The notes beneath the pieces are model-generated. The model saw nothing but the letters and a program-made list of their open reading frames with translations. It was not told the DNA's origin and ran no database searches. The translations under genes and the position numbers were made by a program. This document shows positions 16,382 to 25,482 of a DNA stretch of 43,018 nt, in pieces. Each line of letters begins with the position of its first letter. Within the stretch, counting starts at the first letter, position 1. Location: assembly GCF_000952685.1 (NCBI RefSeq), contig NZ_JYHV01000024.1, positions 68,979 to 111,996 on the forward strand. The letters are read 5' to 3'. The DNA is from Stutzerimonas stutzeri (GTDB taxonomy: Bacteria > Pseudomonadota > Gammaproteobacteria > Pseudomonadales > Pseudomonadaceae).

Positions 16382-16393
16382 GACTGCCGGTCC

Positions 16394-17068
16394 ATGCTTA
16401 AAACCCTGACAATATTGCTGCTGGCTGCCCTCGCGATCCTTCTGATCGGAGCAGGTGTGCTGTACTCCGGCGCGATCAATATCGCCGCAGACAGTCCTCA
16501 CACCTCACCGGTTCACGCACTGCTGGAAATCGCTCGCGAACGCGCCATTACGATTCGTGCCCGCAACATCGAGGTGCCGGATCTCACTGACGCGGAGCTG
16601 ATCCGATCGGGCGCTGGCAACTATGACGCCATGTGCGTCGCCTGCCACCTGGCACCCGGTATAGAGGCCACCGAACTGAGCAATGGGCTCAACCCGGCGC
16701 CCCCGGCCCTCACCGATACCAATCGGACGCATGATCCGGCCAGCGATTTCTGGATCATCAAGCACGGGATCAAGGCCACCGGCATGCCCGCCTGGGGCAA
16801 GAGCATGGAGGACCCGTACATCTGGGGTCTGGTCGCGCTTTTGGAGCAACTGCCGTCCCTGACTGCCATGGAGTACCGCACGCTGGTGACCACCAGCGCC
16901 GGCCATCAACATGGTGGAGGCGAGACGCTCGATCACCATGGCAGGCAGCCTGATTCGAACGATCACGGGCAGGGCGACCTGCCACACGACGCCAACGGTC
17001 AGCGGTCCGTGCCGGCACCTGGCAGCAATGTCCACCACCACGCCGATGGCACCAAGCACGTGCATTGA
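16394..17068 (+). CDS. Membrane-anchored cytochrome c with a His-rich tail
   Basis: A 224-residue class-I-type cytochrome c. An N-terminal hydrophobic segment (about residues 5-24) anchors it facing the periplasm; CVACH (C81, C84, H85) binds haem and the sixth ligand is probably Met in GMPAWG. After the haem domain (about residues 68-155) lies a tail of roughly 60 residues with many His (HQHGGG, HHHADGTKHVH). The position 12 nt behind copB suggests that it exchanges electrons with the CopA oxidase or supports copper handling, which is inference. The tail probably binds copper or another metal. Last gene of the operon, closed by the hairpin at 17072-17105. Confidence 0.88.
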   Translation: MLKTLTILLLAALAILLIGAGVLYSGAINIAADSPHTSPVHALLEIARERAITIRARNIEVPDLTDAELIRSGAGNYDAMCVACHLAPGIEATELSNGLNPAPPALTDTNRTHDPASDFWIIKHGIKATGMPAWGKSMEDPYIWGLVALLEQLPSLTAMEYRTLVTTSAGHQHGGGETLDHHGRQPDSNDHGQGDLPHDANGQRSVPAPGSNVHHHADGTKHVH

Positions 17069-17071
17069 CGG

Positions 17072-17105
17072 GCCTGCTGCGACGCCTGGAGGCGTCGCAG
17101 CAGGC
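17072..17105. terminator. 15-bp perfect hairpin between convergent genes
   Basis: GCCTGCTGCGACGCC (17072-17086), TGGA loop, GGCGTCGCAGCAGGC (17091-17105): a perfect 15-bp stem, 3 nt after the cytochrome gene stop and 9 nt before the opgH stop on the other strand. There is no T tract on either side, so termination may be helped by Rho or the element may protect mRNA 3' ends in both directions. Confidence 0.65.
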
Positions 17106-17114
17106 TGTGCGGTG

Positions 17115-19688
17115 TCAGCTCGGCGGGGTTTCAGGCAGCGCCTGGTTCTGGCTGGGCTGACGGTAGGCATCGCGCCAACCCTGATAGCGCTGCTCCTGCC
17201 AGACGAGATGGTGCAGTCGCGCCATACCGTCCGGATCGTTGAGCAGGCGCCAGCGTGCCGCTTCGACTAAACCGTTGGGGCCGGCCTCGAGAATCTGCTG
17301 CAGGCGCTGCTCTCGCAGCAGTTCGGCACCGGGTACTACCTTGGCGTGACGCGCCCGTGCCATTGCACACACCAGCGCGTTGTAGATCGGATCAACCGTC
17401 GCGGCGAGGAAGCCGTCGTGCAAGGCGTTGTCCTGGTTCTGCCGAGTGTAGCGATCGGTCGAAGCCAACTCCTGCGGCGGATTGAACTCCTCCGGAATCA
17501 GAAACAACTTGCGGCGAAAGGCTGCGAGTCCCAGGCCGGTGCGACTGGTGATCACCGACACCGGAGCCGAGAGGATCAGCGACACCACGATCGGTGCCAA
17601 CCACCACAGGAACGCCGGATCGAGCCAGGCGACCAGACCCGTCCAGAGCACGCCCAGGAGCATCTGCGAACCATGCCGACGTAGGGCCTCGCTCCAGGGC
17701 GTGGCGTTGTCGGCGCGCTGCGGTGAGTTCCACTGCACCGACCAACCGAGAAACGCAGCGGTGACGAATACCGTGTGAAACAGCATGCGCACCGGTGCCG
17801 CCAGCATCGAAAACAGGGTTTCCAACAGCATCGACAGCAACAGGCGAATGCGCCCGCCATACTCGTGGGCGCCCTGAATCCAAATCAGCAGCACGCTGAG
17901 CAGCTTCGGCAGGAAGAGCAGCGTCAAGGTCGCCGAGAACAGCGCAATGGCTTCCTCCGGATGCCATTGTGGCCACAGCGGGTAAAGTTGGTTCGGCTGC
18001 AGAAAGTACTCCGGCACCATCAGCGTGTGGATCGCCAGCAGCCCGGTCGACAAGGCCAGGAAGACGAACCAGAGCGGGGCCGACAGGTAAGACATGACAC
18101 CCGTGAGGAACACGAAACGATGCACGGTGTGCATGCCCTTGACCAGAAACAGCCGGAAGTTCATCAGGTTGCCGTGGCACCAACGGCGGTCGCGCTTCAA
18201 CTCATCGAGCAGGTTCGGTGGCAGCTCTTCGTAGCTGCCCGGCAGATCGTAGGCGATCCATACCCCCCAGCCAGCCCGCCGCATCAATGCGGCCTCGACG
18301 AAATCGTGGGACAGGATGTCGCCGGCGAAGGCGCCTTTGCCCGGCAGCGGCGCCAAGGCGCAATGCTCGATGAAGGGTTTGACCCGAATGATCGCGTTGT
18401 GCCCCCAGTAATGGGACTCGCCCAACTGCCAGAAATTGAGCCCGGCAGTGAACAGCGGGCCGTATACCCGCGTCGCGAACTGCTGCATCCGTGCATAGAG
18501 GGTATCCATGCCCGACGCCTTCGGAGCGGTCTGGATGATACCCGCACCTGGATTGGCTTCCATCAGCCGCACCAGGCTGGTCAGGCAGTTGCCGCTCATC
18601 ACGCTGTCGGCGTCGAGCACCACCATATAGCGATAGCTGCTGCCCCAGCGACGGCAGAAGTCGTCGATGTTGCCGCTCTTGCGCTTCACTCGACGACGGC
18701 GACGGCGATAGAAGATGTGGCCGAAGCCGCCGACATCCCGGCAAACCTCCAGCCAGGCCTTCTGCTCCGCGACGCAGGTGTCCGGATCGTTGCTGTCGCT
18801 GAGCACGAAGATATCGAAATGCTCGATTTGCCCGGTCGCCTTGAGCGACTCGTAGGTCGCCCGCAAACCGGCGAACACCCTTGGGACGTCTTCGTTGGCG
18901 ATCGGCATCACCAGCGCGGTGCGCGCCTCGCGCGGAATCGGTTCGTCACCCAGGGTATTGGCCGAGATGTTGTATCGGTCATGACCTTTAAGCAGCTGGA
19001 AGAAGCCCATCAGCGCCGTCCAGAAACCCACCGATACCCAGCAGAACAACAACGCGAACAGCATCAGAATGCTGGTTTGAACCACGTAGGGGAGGATCTG
19101 CCTCGCAGACTCCTGCCATGGCTGCTGGAACACTTCCTGTAGATCCACCAGCGCCCAACCCTGGTACGGCAGCACTGATTTCATGTGCCAGGTGGCGATG
19201 ACGGTCTGTACCAGCATCAACACGAGCAAGGTCGTGCGTCGGAAGGCTGCGACCTGACGCCAGCCCGAGCGATCAACGGACTGAGCGGGGGGCAGCTCAA
19301 CCGTGCGGTTCTTCTTGCGTAGAAAACGCCACCAGCTCAGACGCAACACGTTGGTATGCCAGGGCTCTGGCACCATTCGGGTACGCACGATCGGCGGCGT
19401 CGAATGAATGCAGACACGCCCTTGATGATCGAGCCCGAGCGCCCTGGCACGCTCCAGAACGCTCCCCCAGCCGAGCTTCAACCGTGCGGCGACCGAGCCC
19501 AGCGGTTCGTCTGCCTGCGCCTCACCGTCACTGGAGGCAGGCAGCGTGCGCGCCAGAACCCGGTGCACATCCTCCAGCCCACCGCCGGCCTGCTCCACCT
19601 CGTGAAGCAAGACCTGACGTTGCTCGACATCGAGCGGTAGCTGGCTGACATAGCGGCCTGCTATCGAAGGTTCCCCAGGGTTATTCAT
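17115..19688 (-). CDS. opgH: Glucans biosynthesis glucosyltransferase OpgH (MdoH)
   Basis: An 857-residue inner-membrane GT2 glucosyltransferase that polymerises glucose from UDP-glucose into osmoregulated periplasmic glucans. After a cytoplasmic N-terminus come two membrane segments, the catalytic domain ([12 protein letters not shown] as a DxD site, RRWCHGN as the Q/RxxRW-type motif) and several further membrane segments. The length is that of Pseudomonas OpgH. The start at 19688 ([11 protein letters not shown]) overlaps the end of opgG by 8 nt, indicating coupling; the in-frame ATG at 19736 lies deep in opgG. No strong ribosome binding site is visible close to the start. Works with OpgG. 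Confidence 0.96.
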   Translation of the reverse strand: MNNPGEPSIAGRYVSQLPLDVEQRQVLLHEVEQAGGGLEDVHRVLARTLPASSDGEAQADEPLGSVAARLKLGWGSVLERARALGLDHQGRVCIHSTPPIVRTRMVPEPWHTNVLRLSWWRFLRKKNRTVELPPAQSVDRSGWRQVAAFRRTTLLVLMLVQTVIATWHMKSVLPYQGWALVDLQEVFQQPWQESARQILPYVVQTSILMLFALLFCWVSVGFWTALMGFFQLLKGHDRYNISANTLGDEPIPREARTALVMPIANEDVPRVFAGLRATYESLKATGQIEHFDIFVLSDSNDPDTCVAEQKAWLEVCRDVGGFGHIFYRRRRRRVKRKSGNIDDFCRRWGSSYRYMVVLDADSVMSGNCLTSLVRLMEANPGAGIIQTAPKASGMDTLYARMQQFATRVYGPLFTAGLNFWQLGESHYWGHNAIIRVKPFIEHCALAPLPGKGAFAGDILSHDFVEAALMRRAGWGVWIAYDLPGSYEELPPNLLDELKRDRRWCHGNLMNFRLFLVKGMHTVHRFVFLTGVMSYLSAPLWFVFLALSTGLLAIHTLMVPEYFLQPNQLYPLWPQWHPEEAIALFSATLTLLFLPKLLSVLLIWIQGAHEYGGRIRLLLSMLLETLFSMLAAPVRMLFHTVFVTAAFLGWSVQWNSPQRADNATPWSEALRRHGSQMLLGVLWTGLVAWLDPAFLWWLAPIVVSLILSAPVSVITSRTGLGLAAFRRKLFLIPEEFNPPQELASTDRYTRQNQDNALHDGFLAATVDPIYNALVCAMARARHAKVVPGAELLREQRLQQILEAGPNGLVEAARWRLLNDPDGMARLHHLVWQEQRYQGWRDAYRQPSQNQALPETPPS

Positions 19689-21252
19689 GAGTAGGAATCT
19701 GGTAGCTCCAGGTTTCGGACAGCGTCTTCTCGCCATCCACCAGCGCGGCGCGCAGCTCGACCGGCCGTTTGGGATCGCGCACCTTCAACCGCAATGTCAG
19801 ACGCCAGCCCTTGGTCACCGGGTTATGCCGAAGGTTGTTCTCCACCAGCTCGGCATTGTCGCCGATGCTCACCCGTGTGCTGACCGGCGCATCCGCCGCC
19901 AGCTCGGCCAGGTTGGGGCCGACAAAATCGACGATCAAGGCGGTACTGCCATCGGGTTGGCGGATCAGGTTGGATTGCTTCACATCGCCGGTGGACAGAC
20001 GCGTCTGGTGGACCCAGGCCAGCGCGGGATCATGCAGCGCCGGCTCGTCCATGGTGAAGTGCAGGCGATAGTCGAGGTTCAGCGGCTCACCTGGCTCCGG
20101 CCGTTGTTCGGGCACCCAGAAGGCAACGATGTTGTCGTTGGTTTCGTCCGGTGTGGGGATCTCTATGAGCTCCACACGCCCTTTGCCCCAGTCGCCCCGG
20201 GGCTCCACCCAGCCGCTCGGGCGCAGATCGTAACGATCGTCCAGATCCTCGTAACGGCCGAAGTCCCGAGTGCGCTGAAGCAGTCCGAAACCACGGGGAT
20301 TTTCAACGCTGTAGCTGCTGATCGACAGCCGCTTGGGGTTATTAAGCGGTCGCCAGATCCACTCGTCAGCGCCGGTATGGATCGCCAGCCCTTCGGAGTC
20401 ATGCAGCTGCGGACGGTAATTGAGCAAGGCGCTGGGTTGGTTGGCGCCGAACAGATACATGCTGGTGAGCGCAGCGATGCCGAGCTTCTGCACCGGCTCG
20501 CGCAGATAGACCCGTGCCTGGACGTCGACGGTGCTGTCCTTGCCGGGCGTGACCACCATTCGGTAGGCCCCGGTGGCACGAGGCGAATCCAACAGCGCAT
20601 AGATCACCAGATTGCGCCGATCGGCTTGCGGGCGCTCGACCCAGAACTCGCGGAAGCGCGGAAATTCCTCACCGCTCGGCAGCGCCGTGTCGATCGCCAG
20701 ACCGCGGGCCGACAGGCCATACACCTGCCCCTTGCCGATAACGCGGAAATAGCTGGCGCCGAGCAGCGTCATCAGCTCATCCGCCTTGTCCGCCTTGTTC
20801 AGCGGATAGAGCACCTTGAAACCGGCGAAGCCGAGATTCTTCAATGATGCAGGGTCGATCTGCACCTTGCCGAAGTCGAACATTTCCGGCTCGTAGCGGA
20901 CCTCTTCGACCCCCGCAGCGGTGATCTCGTTGATCTTCACTGGCACGTTGAAGTGCATGCCCTGATGGTAGAACTGCACCTCGAACGGCGTCGGCTCGTC
21001 GTGCCAGAGTGCCTTGTCGCCCCGAAAGCGAAGTTGCTGATAATCGGCGAACGCCATGTCGCGAAACACCTGCGGCAGATTGCTCTGCGGCGCCGCGTAA
21101 TCCTGCGCCGCCAGTTTTTCAGCTTTTTTCGCTACATCGTCGAGGTTGAATGCCCAGCCATGGCTGGCAAACAGACTCATGCACAGACTCAACGCCATTC
21201 CCAGCGCCCGCCCTTTGCGAGCGCCTGTTCCGAAATGAAAGGTACGTGACAC
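19681..21252 (-). CDS. opgG: Periplasmic glucans biosynthesis protein OpgG (MdoG)
   Basis: A 523-residue periplasmic protein required, with OpgH, for osmoregulated periplasmic glucan synthesis. The signal peptide ends at HGWA (about residue 34), and the mature protein begins [18 protein letters not shown], the conserved OpgG/OpgD opening. The length equals that of pseudomonad OpgG. The start codon is GTG at 21252, with AGGAGG at 21257-21262 only 4 nt away; no better start with a ribosome binding site is visible, and an internal ATG at 21198 would shorten the signal peptide's basic region. First gene of the opgGH operon. Recent work on the family points to a glycan hydrolase fold. Confidence 0.95.
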   Translation of the reverse strand: MSRTFHFGTGARKGRALGMALSLCMSLFASHGWAFNLDDVAKKAEKLAAQDYAAPQSNLPQVFRDMAFADYQQLRFRGDKALWHDEPTPFEVQFYHQGMHFNVPVKINEITAAGVEEVRYEPEMFDFGKVQIDPASLKNLGFAGFKVLYPLNKADKADELMTLLGASYFRVIGKGQVYGLSARGLAIDTALPSGEEFPRFREFWVERPQADRRNLVIYALLDSPRATGAYRMVVTPGKDSTVDVQARVYLREPVQKLGIAALTSMYLFGANQPSALLNYRPQLHDSEGLAIHTGADEWIWRPLNNPKRLSISSYSVENPRGFGLLQRTRDFGRYEDLDDRYDLRPSGWVEPRGDWGKGRVELIEIPTPDETNDNIVAFWVPEQRPEPGEPLNLDYRLHFTMDEPALHDPALAWVHQTRLSTGDVKQSNLIRQPDGSTALIVDFVGPNLAELAADAPVSTRVSIGDNAELVENNLRHNPVTKGWRLTLRLKVRDPKRPVELRAALVDGEKTLSETWSYQIPTHE

Positions 21253-21486
21253 ATCGCCTCCTGAGCTATCACGATTACCGCCGACCGTTTTCCGGCCCGG
21301 TTTGCTCTCGTTGGTCTACCGCAACGGGAAATGATTCCCTGCGTAAACAAGCGAAGCGGCGAATCATCCCATGCCGCACAAGCGCCGGATAGCTACCTGA
21401 AGAAGACTTTTTGCGGTCGCCGAGCAGCTCTGCATCGCCAGTCCGAGAGGGCCAGGCGCGCGACGCCCAACGGCGACCGCGACACC

Positions 21487-23778
21487 TCACTGCAACCTGA
21501 AACGCCCTTGCGTCACGTGTTGCGAATCCAGCCCGACCTGCACCTCGAACTCGCCTGGTTCGGCGACACGTTGCAGCTGCGCATTGACGAATTTCAGGTC
21601 GTCTTCGTCCAGGCTGAAACGGATCTCTCGCGCCTCTCCCGCTTTGAGGGCGACCTTGCGAAAGGCCTTGAGTTCCTTCACCGGACGAATCACCGAAGCC
21701 ACCTCATCGCGGATATACAGCTGCACCACGGTGGCGCCGTCACGCTGCCCGATGTTCTTCACCGTTACGCTGGCTTCCAGGCTACCTCCACGTGGCATGG
21801 TTGGGCTCGACAAACGCACCTCGGACAGCTCGAAATCGGTGTAGCTCAGGCCATAACCGAAGGGATAAAGCGGTCCATTGGGCTCTTCGAAATACTGCGA
21901 CGTGTAGTTGCCAGGCTTGCCCTCTACGTAGGGTCGGCCGACTCGCAGGTGGTTGTAATAGGTCGGGATCTGTCCCACCGAGCGCGGGAAGGAGATCGGC
22001 AGCTTGCCGGAGGGGTTGTAATCGCCGAACAGTACGTCGGCGATGGCATGGCCGCCTTCGGTGCCGGTGAACCAGCTTTCCAGGATTGCATCGGCATTCG
22101 CCTTCGCCCAGTTGAGGTCCAGCGGTCGGCCATTCATCAGCACCAGCACCAGCGGCTTACCGGTTTCCTTGAGTGCCTTCAGGAGCGCCTGTTGGCTTGG
22201 TGGGATCTGCAGGCTGGTACGGCTCGACGCCTCGTGGGACATGCCACGCGATTCGCCCACCGCAGCGACGATCACGTCGGCCTGCTTCGCGACCGCTATC
22301 GCCTCATCGATCATCGCCTCGGGCGAGCGCGAGTCCTGCACCACCTCGGGGTTATCCCAGTTGAGAAAGTTCAGATATTCGACCATATGCGGGTCGTCCG
22401 TGATGTTAGCGCCCCGTGCATGGAGCAAATTCCCCTCCTCTCCCAGTGCATCGAGCAGGCCTTGGCGCAGCGTCACCGATTGTTTAGCGACCCCCGCTGC
22501 GGACCAGCTGCCCATCATGTCGATAGGCGAATCGGCCAGCGGGCCGACCAACGCGACGGTGCTGCGCTTGGTCAGCGGCAGCGTCTGGGCATGGTTTTCC
22601 AGCAATACGATCGACTGGCGCGCAACCTCCCTCGCCGCCTGACGGTGCAGCCGGCTTTCCGCATTGACGTCTTTCGGGTCGTCCTTGGCTGCACCGATAC
22701 GCCGGAACGGATCGTGAAACAGACCCATGTCGTATTTGGCGCCGAGCACCTCGCGCACCGCCGTGTCGATTTCAGCTATCGCGACCTCACCTGCCTTAAC
22801 CAGGCCCGGCAGCTCCTGGCGATACAACGAGTCGGCCATGCTCATGTCAATGCCAGCCTTGATCGCCAACCGGGCGGCCTCACGTCCATCGCTCGCCACG
22901 CCATGACGCAGCAGCTCGCTGATCGCGCCGTGGTCGCTGATGGCGATGCCATCAAATCCCCAGTCGCGCCGCAGCAGATCCTGCAACAACCAGGTATTGG
23001 CGCTGGCTGGCACGCCGTTGATGGAGTTCAGCGCAACCATCACCCCACCCGCCCCTGCGTCGATGGCGGCGTGATAGGGCGGCAGGAAATCCTGATGCAT
23101 GCGCATCGGACTCATGTCCACCACGTTGTAGTCGCGTCCGCCTTCGACCGCACCGTAAAGGGCGAAGTGCTTGACGCTGGCAGTCACGCTATCAGGCGCG
23201 GCCGGTGATTCGCCTTGATAGGCATGAACCAGGGTGCGAGCAATTTCAGAGACCAGATAAGGGTCTTCGCCAAAGCCTTCGGACGTCCGCCCCCAACGTG
23301 GATCGCGGGAAATATCGACCATGGGCGCGAAAGTCATGTCCAGCCCGTCAGCACTGGCTTCGATGGCCGATACGCGTCCGCTGGTAGCGATGGCATCTAA
23401 GTCCCAACTCGACGCCAGTCCCAACCCGATGGGGAAAATTGTCCGATGGCCGTGCACCACGTCGTAGGCGAAGAAGATTGGGATCTTCAACCGGCTGCGC
23501 AGGGCTGCTTCCTGCATCGGGCGGTTGTCGGCACGCGTGACCGTATTGAAGGTGCCACCGATATGGCCGCCTGCCAGCTCTTCGAGGATGCGCTCACGCG
23601 GCATGTCTGCGCCGATGCTGATCAACCGCAATTGACCGATCTTCTCTTCCAGCGTCATCTGCTCGATAAGACTGGCGATGAATGCCGGCTTGTTGTCCAA
23701 CAACGAAGATGGTGGCTCGGCAGCGGCCGATTGCAACGAAAGACCGGCGATCAGACCGAGCAGATAAAGCCTTTTCAT
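21487..23778 (-). CDS. bglX: Periplasmic beta-glucosidase BglX (GH3)
   Basis: A 763-residue family-3 glycoside hydrolase that releases terminal beta-linked glucose in the periplasm. The signal peptide ends at SAAA (about residue 20). The catalytic nucleophile is D282 in GIAISDHGA, inside a complete TIM-barrel domain, followed by the GH3 C-terminal domain and a fibronectin-III-like domain ending DSQHVTQGRFRLQ. The length matches E. coli BglX. The start at 23778 (MKRLYLLG) fits the signal peptide; AAGGA lies about 12 nt upstream. The ORF to 23850 adds 24 residues without merit. It lies 234 nt upstream of opgG on the same strand, suggesting a role in turnover of periplasmic glucans (inference). 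Confidence 0.95.
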   Translation of the reverse strand: MKRLYLLGLIAGLSLQSAAAEPPSSLLDNKPAFIASLIEQMTLEEKIGQLRLISIGADMPRERILEELAGGHIGGTFNTVTRADNRPMQEAALRSRLKIPIFFAYDVVHGHRTIFPIGLGLASSWDLDAIATSGRVSAIEASADGLDMTFAPMVDISRDPRWGRTSEGFGEDPYLVSEIARTLVHAYQGESPAAPDSVTASVKHFALYGAVEGGRDYNVVDMSPMRMHQDFLPPYHAAIDAGAGGVMVALNSINGVPASANTWLLQDLLRRDWGFDGIAISDHGAISELLRHGVASDGREAARLAIKAGIDMSMADSLYRQELPGLVKAGEVAIAEIDTAVREVLGAKYDMGLFHDPFRRIGAAKDDPKDVNAESRLHRQAAREVARQSIVLLENHAQTLPLTKRSTVALVGPLADSPIDMMGSWSAAGVAKQSVTLRQGLLDALGEEGNLLHARGANITDDPHMVEYLNFLNWDNPEVVQDSRSPEAMIDEAIAVAKQADVIVAAVGESRGMSHEASSRTSLQIPPSQQALLKALKETGKPLVLVLMNGRPLDLNWAKANADAILESWFTGTEGGHAIADVLFGDYNPSGKLPISFPRSVGQIPTYYNHLRVGRPYVEGKPGNYTSQYFEEPNGPLYPFGYGLSYTDFELSEVRLSSPTMPRGGSLEASVTVKNIGQRDGATVVQLYIRDEVASVIRPVKELKAFRKVALKAGEAREIRFSLDEDDLKFVNAQLQRVAEPGEFEVQVGLDSQHVTQGRFRLQ

Positions 23779-23984
23779 TATTTGGATATTCCTTGGCCTG
23801 CGAGGCGTATGGACGAACCACTGGGGGCCGGTATGGACCGGCTGGAACAACTGCTGAGTATGGATACTCCACGAGCGCGCAACCAGTGATATACGAGCGC
23901 AACACGCCCGCGTTCCCGCATCGGGGTCGACTTGCCCAGCGCGCGGCTCAGCGGAAACCCGCTCGCACGGTATTCGATCAGCTG

Positions 23985-24524
23985 TTATTTCACCGCGGCG
24001 AAACGCTTCACCGAGCCGAGCCAGGCGTCGTCCAGCGCCTGCTGATCGGGATCCAGCCCGCGTGCCTCCATCAACTGGCGGTGCCGCTCGATGTCGCCCC
24101 TGACTTCACCAAGCGATGCACTGTTGCCGTCCAACTGATGCATCTGCGTCAGGCCGAGGTGATAAAAACGCAGCAGCTTGATCGCCTCCGGATCGTCCGC
24201 CGCGATGCCTGCGGTCACGTGGTGCATGAGGTTGGTCACGCTCATCAGGCTGCGCTTGAGCCGCCAGCCATAGGCGGCAGCCGTCATCCAGGGCTGTTTC
24301 CAGTAGACGAAACGCACCAGAGCGGCGGTCAGAAAGAGTCCGAGCGCGACGCCGGCGATGTTCCAGCGCAAGTTATCCGTGCCCGGATCGCCGAACAGCG
24401 CGACGGCCAATGCGGCCAGCCCCATCGCCAGCACCGCGAAGGTCGCCACTATCACCAGCGTGCTGCGACGTGTCTGCTGCCGATAGGCCTCAGGATTGAG
24501 AGGCTTGATTTCGAATACCACCAT
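23985..24524 (-). CDS. DUF3087 family membrane protein
   Basis: A 179-residue protein beginning MVVFEIKPLNPEAYRQQTRR, the conserved opening of DUF3087, followed by two membrane segments (about residues 22-44 and 55-75) and a cytoplasmic helical tail of about 100 residues. The function is unknown. The start at 24524 is preceded by AAGGGA at about 8 nt; an in-frame ATG at 24575 adds 17 residues. It lies 206 nt upstream of bglX in the same orientation and diverges from the 24775 gene. Confidence 0.82.
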   Translation of the reverse strand: MVVFEIKPLNPEAYRQQTRRSTLVIVATFAVLAMGLAALAVALFGDPGTDNLRWNIAGVALGLFLTAALVRFVYWKQPWMTAAAYGWRLKRSLMSVTNLMHHVTAGIAADDPEAIKLLRFYHLGLTQMHQLDGNSASLGEVRGDIERHRQLMEARGLDPDQQALDDAWLGSVKRFAAVK

Positions 24525-24774
24525 GTTCGCGATCCCTTGGTTGAGCAGGCTGAGCAAGGCAGCAGCCGGGGCCACATTATCACCCAGCTCACCGCCGGAC
24601 AGCTGACGCCGGACAGCGATTGCATCAGTTGACAGCGAACGATGGGGCTGTGTCTGAATCTCCTTCCATCCAAAGGCGTGACGCCGCTACCGAAGCGGGC
24701 ACATCGACTTTCACGCACCCACCGCAGCCTCTATGATCAGCGAATCGCCGCCGCCCAGAAAAAGGACCACCATC

Positions 24775-25338
24775 ATGAGCCGCTACGAGATCTCGTTTTC
24801 CGGTGAGCTCGCACCGGGCGCTACGCTCGAACAGGTCGAGGCCAACCTGGCCCGTCTGTTCCAGGCCGATGCCCAACGGATCGCCGTGCTGTTTTCCGGT
24901 CGCCGCATCGTGATCAAGCAGGACCTCGACCATGCCAGCGTGGAGAAATACCGCACGGCCATGGCCCGCGCCGGTGCCGTCGCCGAGGTCAGACCGATGC
25001 CGGTGGAGGTTGAGGAAATCGAGCTCGCCCCGCCACCAGCAGAGACGCCGCCAACGGCCACACAACCGACCGCTTCCACACAGACCGGCACGACCCCAGG
25101 TCCGCTGAAAGTGGCGCCACGTGACGAATACATGGCCGCGTTCGCCGATGTCGAGGCGCCGGATTTCGGCATCGCGCCCGTCGGTACCGACCTGCAGGAT
25201 GCCCGCCCCGCTGCCGAGCCTCCGGCTGTCGATCTGTCACAGTTCAGCCTCGCCCCGGTGGGCAGCGACATGGGCGAACGGCGCCGCGCCAGCGACGCGC
25301 CCGTGCCGGACACCTCGCATCTTAAATTGCAGGACTGA
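24775..25338 (+). CDS. Hypothetical protein with a repeated F-x-(I/L)-A-P-V-G motif
   Basis: A 187-residue soluble protein of unknown function. Residues 1-72 form a compact alpha/beta domain (LEQVEANLARLFQ, then AVLFSGRRIVIKQDLD) found in uncharacterised proteobacterial proteins. A Pro/Thr/Ala-rich linker (about 82-115) follows. The C-terminal part carries two copies of a short motif, FGIAPVGTDLQ at 131-141 and FSLAPVGSDMG at 157-167, before an ending HLKLQD. No signal peptide or membrane segment. AAGGA lies 8-9 nt before the start; the ORF to 24733 adds 14 residues. It sits just upstream of the ligase-associated DNA repair genes on the same strand. Confidence 0.72.
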   Translation: MSRYEISFSGELAPGATLEQVEANLARLFQADAQRIAVLFSGRRIVIKQDLDHASVEKYRTAMARAGAVAEVRPMPVEVEEIELAPPPAETPPTATQPTASTQTGTTPGPLKVAPRDEYMAAFADVEAPDFGIAPVGTDLQDARPAAEPPAVDLSQFSLAPVGSDMGERRRASDAPVPDTSHLKLQD

Positions 25339-25364
25339 TCGCCCGTACCCCAGCCGTCTTAGAT

Positions 25365-25410
25365 GCTCACCTTGGTGAGCACACCTTCGTTAGGTGGGCT
25401 TTAGCCCACC
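25365..25410. repeat. Two adjacent hairpins in the intergenic region
   Basis: GCTCAC CTTG GTGAGC (25365-25380) and GGTGGGC TTTA GCCCACC (25393-25410) lie 12 nt apart, 26 nt after the stop of the upstream gene. The second resembles a common Pseudomonas intergenic palindrome. Neither is followed by a T tract. They probably end or stabilise the upstream transcript. Confidence 0.5.
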
Positions 25411-25482
25411 AGTGTCCCCGCGAGCGAACTCGCAGCGCTGCGCCGTGCTCCAACCCTACAAGCCCGCCAAGTGCCTGTATTC

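Noticed and set aside
17775..19142. Plus-strand ORF of 455 residues inside opgH
   Set aside because: It is an antisense frame of a GC-rich coding gene, His/Arg/Gln-rich as expected for such shadows. opgH is complete and well conserved.
21331..23208. Plus-strand ORF of 625 residues over bglX
   Set aside because: Antisense shadow of bglX; Arg/His/Gln-rich composition and no recognisable domain.
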